Shown: piece by piece, positions 1-7,307 of the stretch
Layout: each line of letters starts with the position of its first letter
Position numbering within the stretch: position 1 is the first letter of the stretch
NCBI GenBank assembly: GCA_013824115.1
Contig: PNNG01000010.1
Span: forward strand, 1 to 64,000
Length of the DNA: 64,000 bases
Reading direction: 5' to 3'
Source of the DNA: Sphingobacteriaceae bacterium
GTDB taxonomy: Bacteria > Bacteroidota > Bacteroidia > UBA7662
Notes under the pieces: model-generated
What the model was told of the DNA's origin: nothing
Seen by the model: only the letters and a program-made list of their open reading frames with translations
Databases searched by the model: none
Program-made: the position numbers and the translations under genes

Positions 1-1
1 C

Positions 2-136
2 GAAATTGCCGACAAAATGCATTACAGCAGTGTATCGCACCTCACCCGGCAGTTCAAACAGGTCACTGGCTTAACCCCCTCCTTCTTTAAACATGCGGTG
101 TTAAGGCCACGCAGAAACCTCGAAGATCTGCCTTAA
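2..136 (+). CDS. AraC-family regulator, C-terminal fragment (cut by window edge)
   Basis: Only the last 44 residues are in the window; the reading frame enters at base 2 and stops with TAA at 134-136. The fragment has the second helix-turn-helix of AraC/XylS regulators: an 'IADKMHYSSVSHLTRQFK' stretch followed by 'TGLTPSFFK', the usual recognition helix and its conserved trailing Gly-x-(T/S)-P-x-x-F. The regulatory N-terminus lies outside, so the effector and targets are unknown. Confidence 0.85.
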   Translation, partial: EIADKMHYSSVSHLTRQFKQVTGLTPSFFKHAVLRPRRNLEDLP

Positions 137-426
137 AAGCTGCTCAATTATGCCATTCAAATGCCGAATGATGCAACACAAAGCTGCTATAGCATCCGCA
201 TCTTTGTATATGGCTCGGCTGATGTTAAAAAGCAGCTCATCGTTACATTCGTCTCCTCAGTAGCCATGCTTTGAAGCGGTTTCAGCTCAAAACCGCCGCT
301 AACATCCCTCTGTCTGCAGACATATGCGACAGATGAAAGCGAATCTCAACAACGGACAGCTCAGAATTAGATCCGGTATTTTACCCCGATAAAGCAGTCA
401 AATATTTGAATTAATTCTCCACAACC

Positions 427-771
427 ATGGACATTAACCCCCCCCTCAAGCATGCCCAAGTACACATTATTGTTCAAATCATTGAATATGTACCCGATGC
501 CGTGGTAAGTCGTACCATCATCAAAAAAACGACCGGTAATGTAACGGCAACTTCCATCGCATTGGGGGAAGAATTAAGCGAAAAAACGATTGCCTTCGAT
601 ACTTATGTGCAAATCATTGATGGTTCGGCACAAATTACCATCAACGACAAAATCATGCTTGTGAAATTGGGCGAAGGCATCATTATTCCCGCACACGCCA
701 AACACAGCTTTGCAGCCAAAGAACAGTTCAAAATGATTACCACCGTTATAAAAAGCGGATTTGACCTATAA
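427..771 (+). CDS. small cupin-domain protein
   Basis: A 114-residue single-domain protein. Residues about 35-105 form a cupin barrel: a first motif around 'LGEELSEKTIAFDTYVQIIDGSA', then the second motif 'LGEGIIIPAHAKHSF', where 'IPAHAKHSF' is the classic cupin strand pair. Metal ligands in motif 1 are not the canonical HxH...E set, so an enzymatic function cannot be claimed; small cupins of this size often bind a ligand or metal. The 290 bases upstream contain no gene; a perfect CAAATATTTG dyad sits at 399-408. A C8 run at 438-445 lies in codons 5-7. The lipoprotein gene at 792 follows 20 bases downstream. Confidence 0.75.
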   Translation: MDINPPLKHAQVHIIVQIIEYVPDAVVSRTIIKKTTGNVTATSIALGEELSEKTIAFDTYVQIIDGSAQITINDKIMLVKLGEGIIIPAHAKHSFAAKEQFKMITTVIKSGFDL

Positions 772-791
772 ACCTCTCTAAATACACCATT

Positions 792-1193
792 ATGAAAAAG
801 ATCTTTCACTTAAGTATGTTCGTTGCATTTTTGGCTTTGACAGCCTGTGTAAGCAATGCCAAATTTCCGGTTTCGCCCGTTGTTCCTGCGGCCGATATTT
901 CAGTCACCAAACGCATTAACAAGCAGAAAAACTTTATTGTTGAAATTGTTGCCGTGAATTTAGCCGCTCCCGAGCGACTGTCGCCCCCAGGAACCAATTA
1001 CTCTGTTTGGATTGTAACCAAAGCACATGGCATTAAAAACATAGGGCAACTGAATGTAAAAAATGCCGAAAAGACTACTTTTCAAAGCATTACTGCTTTC
1101 GACTTTTACGAAATCTTCATTACCGTTGAGCAGCAAGGTGATCTGGATAGCCCACGCGGCACCGAACTCTCTAGAGCAAGAATCAAACGCTAA
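792..1193 (+). CDS. small predicted lipoprotein, function unknown
   Basis: 133 residues. The start gives a lipoprotein signal peptide: 'MKK', a hydrophobic stretch, then the lipobox 'ALTAC' with the acylated Cys near residue 19. The mature part (about 114 residues) has alternating beta-rich segments and an 'NYSVWIVTKAHGIKNIGQL' stretch resembling proteins that interpret a property as a labelled 'story', but I do not recognise a named family. It lies 20 bases after the cupin gene and is probably co-transcribed with it. Export to the periplasm or outer membrane is inferred from the signal only. Confidence 0.7.
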   Translation: MKKIFHLSMFVAFLALTACVSNAKFPVSPVVPAADISVTKRINKQKNFIVEIVAVNLAAPERLSPPGTNYSVWIVTKAHGIKNIGQLNVKNAEKTTFQSITAFDFYEIFITVEQQGDLDSPRGTELSRARIKR

Positions 1194-1211
1194 CTTGTAA
1201 ATCCCTGCACC

Positions 1212-1358
1212 ATGGCCAACCAGCACGAGGGCAACAAAACCGGCCAAAAAAAAGCCGCTACCCGCAACGCCAAAGAAAAAAAGGCGCTTAAAAAAGAGAA
1301 AAAAATAGCGCGTCAATCAGTCAATGAAACCCCCATCCGATATGGTCCAGGTAAATAA
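1212..1358 (+). CDS. possible 48-residue Lys-rich basic peptide
   Basis: An open frame from ATG 1212 to TAA 1356-1358 would encode a very basic peptide: residues 9-33 are mostly Lys, Ala, Arg and Glu with no aromatic residues, and are strongly helix-prone. It overlaps the 5' end of the GH130 gene by 35 bases in another frame. No family is recognised. The A-rich composition could also produce such a frame by chance, so this is a candidate only; it could be a small nucleic-acid-binding peptide or non-coding sequence. Confidence 0.3.
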   Translation: MANQHEGNKTGQKKAATRNAKEKKALKKEKKIARQSVNETPIRYGPGK

Positions 1359-2418
1359 GCTAGGCATATTGCTTGAAAAAACAGACCTCCTGTTTGAATG
1401 CGTAGGTGTGCTCAATCCGGGAGCGATTAAGGTGGATGGTACTATACACCTGTTTTACCGAGCACTTACCCACGACAATTACTCTACCATTGGCTATTGC
1501 AGACTCAAAAGCCCCACCGAAGTGGCTTACCGCAATCCCGATCCTGTTTTAATTCCTGAATTCGATTATGAATTTCAAGGCCTTGAAGATCCTCGTATTG
1601 TGCAAATTGAAGGCACCTTTTACCTAACCTACACGGCTTATAATGGCGAAAATGCCTTAGGTGCATTGGCCACTTCTACCGATTTGGTGCATTGGAAAAA
1701 GCATGGCGTTCTAGTGCCACAAATCACCTATCAGGAATTCGTGCATTTTACCAATTTCAAAGGTACAGTGCATGAAAAATATGTGCGCTTCAATGCCTAT
1801 CAACACGGCCCCGCACGACAAGATCGTACGGCCCTGGTTTGGGTAAAAAATCTGGTCTTTTTCCCTAGGAAAATTAACGGTCGGTTTTGCTTTTTCCATC
1901 GCATCCGTCCCGATTTGCAAATAGTAGTAGAAGTAAGCTCACTCGATGAACTTACCGTAGATTACTGGCAGCAGTATTTTTTACATTTCGAAGAGCATAT
2001 CGTGTTACAGCCCCGTTATGCGCATGAGTCCAGTTACATCGGCAGTGGTTGTCCGCCTATAGAAACGGAAGCCGGCTGGCTGGTGATTTACCATGGCGTA
2101 GCCGATTCAGTGAATGGATTTGTGTACTCTGCCTGCGCTGCTTTGCTTGATTTGGATAATCCTCGCAAAGAACTAAGCCGCCTCCCTTATCCGCTTTTTT
2201 CACCCAACAAACCCTGGGAATTAAAAGGAGAGGTAAACAATGTGTGCTTTCCAACCGGTGCCATAATTGAAAACGATACCATCTACATTTATTATGGAGC
2301 AGCCGACAAGCGTATTGCTGTAGCAGGCATCGGCTTCCAAGAACTGCTCGATGAGTTACAAGCTCACTCTGTCAATCCACCTCACCATGTCGAACCTCAT
2401 CTTACATCCAACAGCTAG
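1324..2418 (+). CDS. GH130-family beta-mannoside phosphorylase/hydrolase
   Basis: 364 residues of a five-bladed beta-propeller glycosidase-related fold (GH130). Visible hallmarks are 'NPGAIKVDGTIHLFYRA' at 31-47, 'GLEDPRI' at 86-92 carrying the conserved Asp, 'YTAYNG' near 103, 'IGSGCPPI', 'WLVIYHGV', and the C-terminal 'GAADKRIAVAG'. GH130 enzymes act on beta-mannosides, either phosphorolytically or by hydrolysis; I cannot decide which from this sequence. No signal peptide is seen, so it is probably cytoplasmic. M7 (1342) is an alternative start. The next gene, a glycosyltransferase fusion, starts inside its 3' end, so the two are translationally coupled and probably act on the same mannose-containing glycan. 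Confidence 0.9.
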   Translation: MKPPSDMVQVNKLGILLEKTDLLFECVGVLNPGAIKVDGTIHLFYRALTHDNYSTIGYCRLKSPTEVAYRNPDPVLIPEFDYEFQGLEDPRIVQIEGTFYLTYTAYNGENALGALATSTDLVHWKKHGVLVPQITYQEFVHFTNFKGTVHEKYVRFNAYQHGPARQDRTALVWVKNLVFFPRKINGRFCFFHRIRPDLQIVVEVSSLDELTVDYWQQYFLHFEEHIVLQPRYAHESSYIGSGCPPIETEAGWLVIYHGVADSVNGFVYSACAALLDLDNPRKELSRLPYPLFSPNKPWELKGEVNNVCFPTGAIIENDTIYIYYGAADKRIAVAGIGFQELLDELQAHSVNPPHHVEPHLTSNS

Positions 2419-4792
2419 TTTCTCACAACCAACTACTGCCGATACTTTTGAACGTCTGCGCAGCAGGCCTTCAGCTCCACCTAAGTCTATTTCAATCCGG
2501 TCAGCCGTATCTGAAATATTGTTCGTAAGCTCATTTCCACCGCGTGAATGTGGTATTGCCACCTACACCCAAGATCTCATGAGTGCCTTGCAAATACAAT
2601 TCGACAATCATTTTCGCTGTGAAATATGCGCTCTCGAATCAGATGAAAAATTTCACGACTACCTCAATAAACCTGCATATATCCTTCAAACCAACGACAT
2701 CCACGCCTATTCAAAAATTGCCTTTCGCATCAACCGCAACCCCAATATTCAATTGGTGGTGATTCAACACGAATTTGGACTATTCGAATCACATGAAGAG
2801 GCTTTTCTCGCGTTTATGAACACCATCACCAAGCCCTTGGTGTTGGTGTTCCACACGGTTTTGCCTGCCCCCGACGCTGGTCGAAAAACCTATGTGCATG
2901 CGCTTGCGAAAGCGGCTGATGCCATTATTGTTATGACGGAAAATGCTTCTCGTATTTTGGAAAACGACTACGAGCTACCGACCTCCAAAATCACCACCAT
3001 CCCTCATGGAACCCACTTGGTGCCCCATATCGATCGCGAGGATCTCAAAAAAAGATATGGCTTTTCTAAAAAACGGGTACTGTCAACCTTCGGATTGTTA
3101 GGGCCTGGCAAGAGCATCGAAACCACGCTTCAAGCCCTTCCCCGTGTTTTGTCGGAATTCCCTGATACTGTTTTTTTGGTGTTAGGAAAAACACACCCTA
3201 GCATTGTACGCACGGCAGGTGAGCAATACCGCCTGCAACTCGAATCCTTGGTGCATGAATTAGGATTGACCGACCATGTGCAATTCGTAAATGAGTACCT
3301 GCCATTGAACGTATTGCTCGAATATTTGCAAATGACCGACATTTACTTATTCACCTCCAACGACCGGAACCAAGCAGTAAGTGGCACTTTTGCCTATGCC
3401 GTCAGCAGTGGCTGTCCCATTGTGTCTACCCCCATTCCGCATGCCAAAGAAGTACTGGCCAACGACAACGGCATTATTGTCGACTTTGAACAACCCGCCC
3501 AGTTAGCACGTGCTATTCTCAAATTGTTAGGAGATGACAAGCTCTGCAGCCAATTGGCATTGCACGGACTTCGTCAAATGGCGTCAACTGCTTGGAGCAA
3601 TTCGGCCTTGGCGCACGGACATCTGTTTAACACCCTTACCCAGGGCAAATTCGCACTGCGGATGAGGATGCCTAAAATCAATCTGAACCACATCAATCAA
3701 CTCACCAATGAGTTTGGGATGATACAATTTTCGCGTCTGGCAGTCCCTAACCCTGCTTCGGGCTACACCGTCGACGATAACGCCCGGGCAATGATAGCCA
3801 TTTGCCAACATTACTTATTGTACCGCACCAAAACCGACTTAGGATTGGCCAGCATTTACTTGATTTTTTTAGAGGGCTGTTTGCTGCCCAACGGAGAGTT
3901 ATTGAATTATGTGGACCAGGCCAGGCAATTTACGCTCCAAAATTTTACCGAAAACCTCGAGGATAGTACAGGAAGAGCTATTTGGGCCTTGGGGTATGTC
4001 AGCTCTTTAAAGGGAGAAATTCCTGAATTCCTTTCTCAATCGGCTGATTCTTTGCTTGAAAAGTTGTTGCCGAGACTCACCAAAATGCACTCTACCAGGG
4101 CCATGTCATTTGCCATTAAGGGCCTTTATTACCAGAACAATCATAAAAATCTTGAGCTACTCGAAACATTAGCCGATCGATTACAGCAAATGTACCGACA
4201 CGAGCAAGGTGTTGCTTGGGCCTGGTTTGAACCCTACCTCACCTATGGCAACAGCGTTATGCCCGAAGCCATGTTGTGCGCTTATTTACGGCTTGGAAAA
4301 ATGTCATATCGGCAAATTGCCACAGAAAGTTTTGGTTTTTTCCTGACCCAAGTACTGCATGGCAGCACATTTAAGGCAATTTCGAACCAAGGCTGGATGA
4401 TACGCAACCGTTTGCAACCCTTTATTCACGGAGGGGAACAAGCCATTGAAGTAGCCTATACCATCTTGTGTCTCGAATTGTTTTACAAACACTTCCATTC
4501 AGAACACTATCTCCAGCAAGCGCGAATTTGTTTCGAATGGTTCTTGGGGAACAACCAGCTCGAAAAAATCATGTATAATCCTGCTACAGGAGGCTGCTAT
4601 GACGGGCTAGAGCAAAACAATGTAAACTTAAACCAGGGAGCTGAATCTACGGTAAGCTACTTGCTCGCCCGTTTATCATTGGAGCGCATGCAATCTTTTT
4701 CTAACCAGCATGCCACCTATCGTATAGCGCTACAAAAACAACCTGCATCTCGACCTAATCCAGCGAATCAATTCGCATCATACACCACCTAG
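2387..4792 (+). CDS. GT4 glycosyltransferase fused to a C-terminal helical domain
   Basis: 801 residues from ATG 2387. An upstream in-frame ATG at 2351 would add 12 residues but lies deeper in the GH130 gene. Residues about 45-415 are a GT-B fold GT4 transferase: the N-terminal 'SSFPPRECGIATYT' acceptor loop, 'HEFGLF', 'VFHTVLP', and the nucleotide-sugar site 'GLLGPGKSIETTLQALP'. The usual EPFG loop is here 'VSGTFAYAVSSGCPIVST'. Residues about 420-785 form a second all-helical region ('GYTVDDNARAMIA', 'HGGEQAIEVAYTILC', 'NQGAESTVSYL') resembling an alpha/alpha toroid of glycoside-hydrolase type. Overlap with GH130 by 32 bases indicates a joint operon. The sugar is inferred to be mannose from the GH130 partner. 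Confidence 0.85.
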   Translation: MSNLILHPTASFSQPTTADTFERLRSRPSAPPKSISIRSAVSEILFVSSFPPRECGIATYTQDLMSALQIQFDNHFRCEICALESDEKFHDYLNKPAYILQTNDIHAYSKIAFRINRNPNIQLVVIQHEFGLFESHEEAFLAFMNTITKPLVLVFHTVLPAPDAGRKTYVHALAKAADAIIVMTENASRILENDYELPTSKITTIPHGTHLVPHIDREDLKKRYGFSKKRVLSTFGLLGPGKSIETTLQALPRVLSEFPDTVFLVLGKTHPSIVRTAGEQYRLQLESLVHELGLTDHVQFVNEYLPLNVLLEYLQMTDIYLFTSNDRNQAVSGTFAYAVSSGCPIVSTPIPHAKEVLANDNGIIVDFEQPAQLARAILKLLGDDKLCSQLALHGLRQMASTAWSNSALAHGHLFNTLTQGKFALRMRMPKINLNHINQLTNEFGMIQFSRLAVPNPASGYTVDDNARAMIAICQHYLLYRTKTDLGLASIYLIFLEGCLLPNGELLNYVDQARQFTLQNFTENLEDSTGRAIWALGYVSSLKGEIPEFLSQSADSLLEKLLPRLTKMHSTRAMSFAIKGLYYQNNHKNLELLETLADRLQQMYRHEQGVAWAWFEPYLTYGNSVMPEAMLCAYLRLGKMSYRQIATESFGFFLTQVLHGSTFKAISNQGWMIRNRLQPFIHGGEQAIEVAYTILCLELFYKHFHSEHYLQQARICFEWFLGNNQLEKIMYNPATGGCYDGLEQNNVNLNQGAESTVSYLLARLSLERMQSFSNQHATYRIALQKQPASRPNPANQFASYTT

Positions 4793-5170
4793 CAAGGCTG
4801 TACGTGCAACTCCATTTACTTTACCCACCTTTATGGAAACAACATGCTGTAAAGCTGTAAACAAGGTCTACTACGAATGTACAACCAAAAAACATTTCGT
4901 ATAAAAATGCACTTTTGGTACCTCTCTTCATTGAGCCTGCCTTCTATCTTGTAGTTCTAACACGAAAGCAGATGTACAATCGGCTTTGTTTCGAGCATTT
5001 CATTCGCCGTTACATTGTATAAAACCCATTGTTTACTCCTACTAATTATGCCAATGAAAGACATAATTATATAGCATCCGCTATTGCACATAGCGCAATC
5101 TTTACATCGAATCATTTTGGTTTACAAGGCATCTACCCATTCCTTTCCCCATCCCCCAATATCAAACAAA
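4793..5170 (+). other. 378-bp AT-rich intergenic region
   Basis: No gene is supported here. The only structure seen is a possible 8-bp stem, TAATTATG at 5043-5050 with CATAATTA at 5062-5069 and an 11-base loop, and a short GCTAT/ATAGC stem just downstream. No good TAnnTTTG element was found close to the next gene. The region may be the long leader of the barrel gene that starts at 5171. Confidence 0.5.
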
Positions 5171-5818
5171 ATGAAAAATATTCTACTCGTAGGTATATTG
5201 CTCCTGTGCGTTGCGCCTTCTGTAGCACAAATAAACGAGAACATTTTCCGTAATAAGTGGGAATTCGGCGTAAAAGCAGGACTAAACTATGCCAATGTAT
5301 ACAATACGAATACCGAGGTATTTTCAACAAACCCGCGTTTTGGCTTAGTTGCAGGTGGTGTGATTCGCATTCCTATTACACCCGATATTGGAGTGCAACC
5401 AGAAATGATAATTTCTCAAAAAGGGTTTCAAGGCACTGGTACGTTGTTAGGCACTGCATATAGCTTTTCTAGAACCAGCACATACTTGGATATTCCCTTG
5501 CAAATCAGCCTCAAACCCACTGATTTCCTATCTATTGTCATCGGCCCGCAATACTCCTATCTTTTAAGACAAAAGGATGTATTCACCAGTAGCTTAACCA
5601 GCTTTTTGCAAGAGGAAATATTTAAGAACGATAACATACGCAAGAATATCTTAGGCGCCATTGTGGGTATAGACCTTTACCAAAACAATTTAGTAATTGG
5701 TGCACGCATAGGCTGGGATCTCATTAATAACAAAGCAAATGGCACAACCAATACACCTACCTATCGAAATACATGGATACAAGGCACCATCGGTTATGCA
5801 TTTTACAGCAAAAAATAA
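5171..5818 (+). CDS. PorT-like outer-membrane beta-barrel protein
   Basis: 215 residues from ATG 5171, chosen because it starts a clean signal peptide (MKN, hydrophobic core, cleavage after 'SVAQ' near residue 20). The open frame continues upstream to 5084 without a sensible N-terminus. The mature protein has the Bacteroidota small-barrel pattern (PF13568-like): 'WEFGVKAGLNYANV', 'FGLVAGGVIRIPI', 'GVQPEMIISQKGF', 'TYLDIPLQISLKP' and 'IGARIGWDL', ending in an aromatic-Tyr strand 'GTIGYAFYSKK'. It is probably an outer-membrane barrel of eight or so strands; no substrate can be assigned. It stands alone after a long leader, and a coiled-coil lipoprotein gene follows 59 bases on. Confidence 0.8.
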   Translation: MKNILLVGILLLCVAPSVAQINENIFRNKWEFGVKAGLNYANVYNTNTEVFSTNPRFGLVAGGVIRIPITPDIGVQPEMIISQKGFQGTGTLLGTAYSFSRTSTYLDIPLQISLKPTDFLSIVIGPQYSYLLRQKDVFTSSLTSFLQEEIFKNDNIRKNILGAIVGIDLYQNNLVIGARIGWDLINNKANGTTNTPTYRNTWIQGTIGYAFYSKK

Positions 5819-5877
5819 CGCGTTTTATTAAGCAAATAATTATTCCAACTAAAAAGCATTTACTAAAAATCAACACA

Positions 5878-6417
5878 ATGAAAAACCTGAAAAATGTCAT
5901 CAGTGCCGTTGCTACGAACCAGCTTCACAACTGCACAACCATTCAAAACATGGTTAAACCGCCTGCAACCAGCCCTGTAAAAACAAAATTTGCTTGGGCA
6001 CCGCCAGTCAGGTATATGTTCTGGCCTTTGATATTGCTTGCCTTAAGCTGCAATACGCCTTCCGAAAAGGTTGAAAATGCACAGGAAAAAGTAGATATAG
6101 CTACATCCGACCTCGATGAAGCAAACAAAATGTATGAAATTGAAGTCGATTCTTTCAAAGCCGATGTCAATAGACAAATTGCTGACAATGAAAAGGAAAT
6201 ACAAAGGCTCAAATCTGATCGGAATCTGATTTCGTCGTCACAATCGAAATCCTACGAAGCCGACCTTACAGAGCTCCAGTTGAAATTAGAGAAGCTCAAA
6301 GTCAAACTAAATAATTACGAAGCGAACCAACGCGATGGTTGGGAAAGCTTTAAGGCCGAATTGAAAAGCGATATGACCAATTTGGGAAACGCGCTGAAGG
6401 ATTTTACGAAAAAGTAA
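5878..6417 (+). CDS. coiled-coil lipoprotein or membrane-anchored protein
   Basis: 179 residues from ATG 5878. Its most telling segment is 'MFWPLILLALSC' at residues 47-58, a lipoprotein signal with lipobox 'LALSC'; ATG 6016 would make this the true N-terminus, but 'MFWP' then lacks the usual basic n-region. The 57-residue extension from 5878 has a basic 'PVKTKFAWAPPVRY' stretch just before the hydrophobic core. After Cys58 the chain is a long heptad-type coiled coil ('VENAQEKVDIATSDLDEA', 'LTELQLKLEKLKVKLNNYE'). Similar short coiled-coil lipoproteins occur in Bacteroidota, function unknown. A terminator follows at 6441. Confidence 0.65.
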   Translation: MKNLKNVISAVATNQLHNCTTIQNMVKPPATSPVKTKFAWAPPVRYMFWPLILLALSCNTPSEKVENAQEKVDIATSDLDEANKMYEIEVDSFKADVNRQIADNEKEIQRLKSDRNLISSSQSKSYEADLTELQLKLEKLKVKLNNYEANQRDGWESFKAELKSDMTNLGNALKDFTKK

Positions 6418-6440
6418 TTCGGGAATGGCCTTTGACCATG

Positions 6441-6468
6441 AAAAAGATCGGCTTTGCCGGTCTTTTTT
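6441..6468 (+). terminator. Rho-independent terminator
   Basis: Stem GATCGG / CCGGTC (one G-U pair) with a 5-base loop, flanked by A5 upstream and T6 downstream. It sits 24 bases after the coiled-coil lipoprotein stop. Confidence 0.8.
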
Positions 6469-6785
6469 AGTGAATATGAAATCCTAAAAAATATTTTTCA
6501 CAATGGCTAATAAACAGCGCTAATTTGAACTTCAGCTTCAAATCGAAAAGGTTGCCAAAGGGTTTGTCGACGCCCAAGTGACCATATTTGATGTTGGCGC
6601 AGTCTAGCGCAAGAGGCGGCATTTCAAATATGAAGAATGATGTAGAAATGACCCCTTGCTCTGCTCGTGATCAATAAACATGGTGATAGCCGCTTGTTTT
6701 CATCGTGCTTTCGCAACCTTGTCTTAATGCCAAGAGTGGAATGAATAAGCGTTTTTCATTAAATTGCAGTGTAAAGTCGGAAATC
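6469..6785 (+). other. decayed or non-coding stretch upstream of dead toxin-antitoxin locus
   Basis: No intact gene. A plus-strand frame from ATG 6503 reads like former coding sequence ('FELQLQIEKVAKGFVDAQ', 'TIFDVGAV') but is interrupted by at least three stops within 160 bases. I do not recognise the family. Together with the following pseudogenes this suggests a decaying accessory patch. Confidence 0.35.
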
Positions 6786-7016
6786 ATGTCTACAGCCAAC
6801 TTCAAAAACGAGTTGCATCCATTGGTCGACCAAACTGAAAATGAGTCATTGCTGCGCATGATGTTCCTCATGCTCTAGCAGGCCAATAACTCCAAAGAAG
6901 GCGCCTTTTGGTCGTCGTTACCAGAAGAACAAAAGCAGGAAATACTGCAATCTGCCGAAGATGCCGACTCAGATGAAAAATTGATTCCTTGGCAAAGCTT
7001 GATGAGCAAGTACTAA
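6786..7016 (+). pseudogene. antitoxin pseudogene with in-frame TAG
   Basis: From ATG 6786 the frame reads a 30-residue N-terminus ('STANFKNELHPLVDQTENES'), hits TAG at 6876-6878, then continues in the same frame to TAA 7014-7016 with a typical small antitoxin tail: 'AFWSSLPEEQKQEIL' and 'LIPWQSLMSKY'. The stop splits an otherwise continuous 76-codon gene. The TAA overlaps the toxin ATG as TAATG, the usual arrangement in these operons. Bacteroidota antitoxins next to RelE/ParE toxins have this size and 'W(x)xLpxxqkxeI' centre. Antitoxin identity is inferred mainly from the toxin partner. Confidence 0.7.
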
Positions 7017-7299
7017 TGCAGGTGTTTGTTGCCCCTAAGGCAGAGCATGATTTCAATGATATCATGCAATACCTGAAAGCTAAATGAGGCACAACTGTTG
7101 CAAAGAAATTTCTCGAAAAAATCAACAATACTTTTACAATCTTGCAGAAATATCCCGAATTAGGTGAACCTGAACACAACGATATTCGTATCTTTCAACT
7201 AACAGAACAGGTACGCCTATTGTATCGCTAGCGCGACCTCAAAATTATAATCATCGCTTTTTTGACACCCGCCAAAATCCTGCAGGAAAGCCAATTTAG
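7016..7299 (+). pseudogene. RelE/ParE-family toxin pseudogene (two stops, one frameshift)
   Basis: ATG 7016 opens a RelE/ParE toxin: 'VFVAPKAEHDFNDIMQYLKAK', then TGA at 7085-7087 where the family has Trp, then 'GTTVAKKFLEKI' and 'LGEPEHNDIRIFQLTEQVRLLYR', then TAG at 7229-7231, then 'RDLKIIIIAF'. The family's C-terminal 'FDTRQNP' motif appears only after moving one base in the T6 run near 7259-7264, so a base has been lost there. Shifted frame ends at TAG 7297-7299. Three independent lesions make function impossible without repair. ParE/RelE toxins poison gyrase or cleave ribosomal mRNA; this copy should do neither. Confidence 0.85.
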
Positions 7300-7307
7300 T
7301 CAAAATT

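Noticed and set aside
137-426. Small frames (for example from ATG 150) in the gap before the cupin gene
   Set aside because: Short, unsupported, and lacking any recognisable sequence or start context.
438-445. C8 runs (also 44135-44142 and 59118-59125) as phase-variable switches
   Set aside because: Three such runs are close to chance for this base composition, and two encode conserved Pro-Pro or Gly-Gly inside housekeeping-type proteins.
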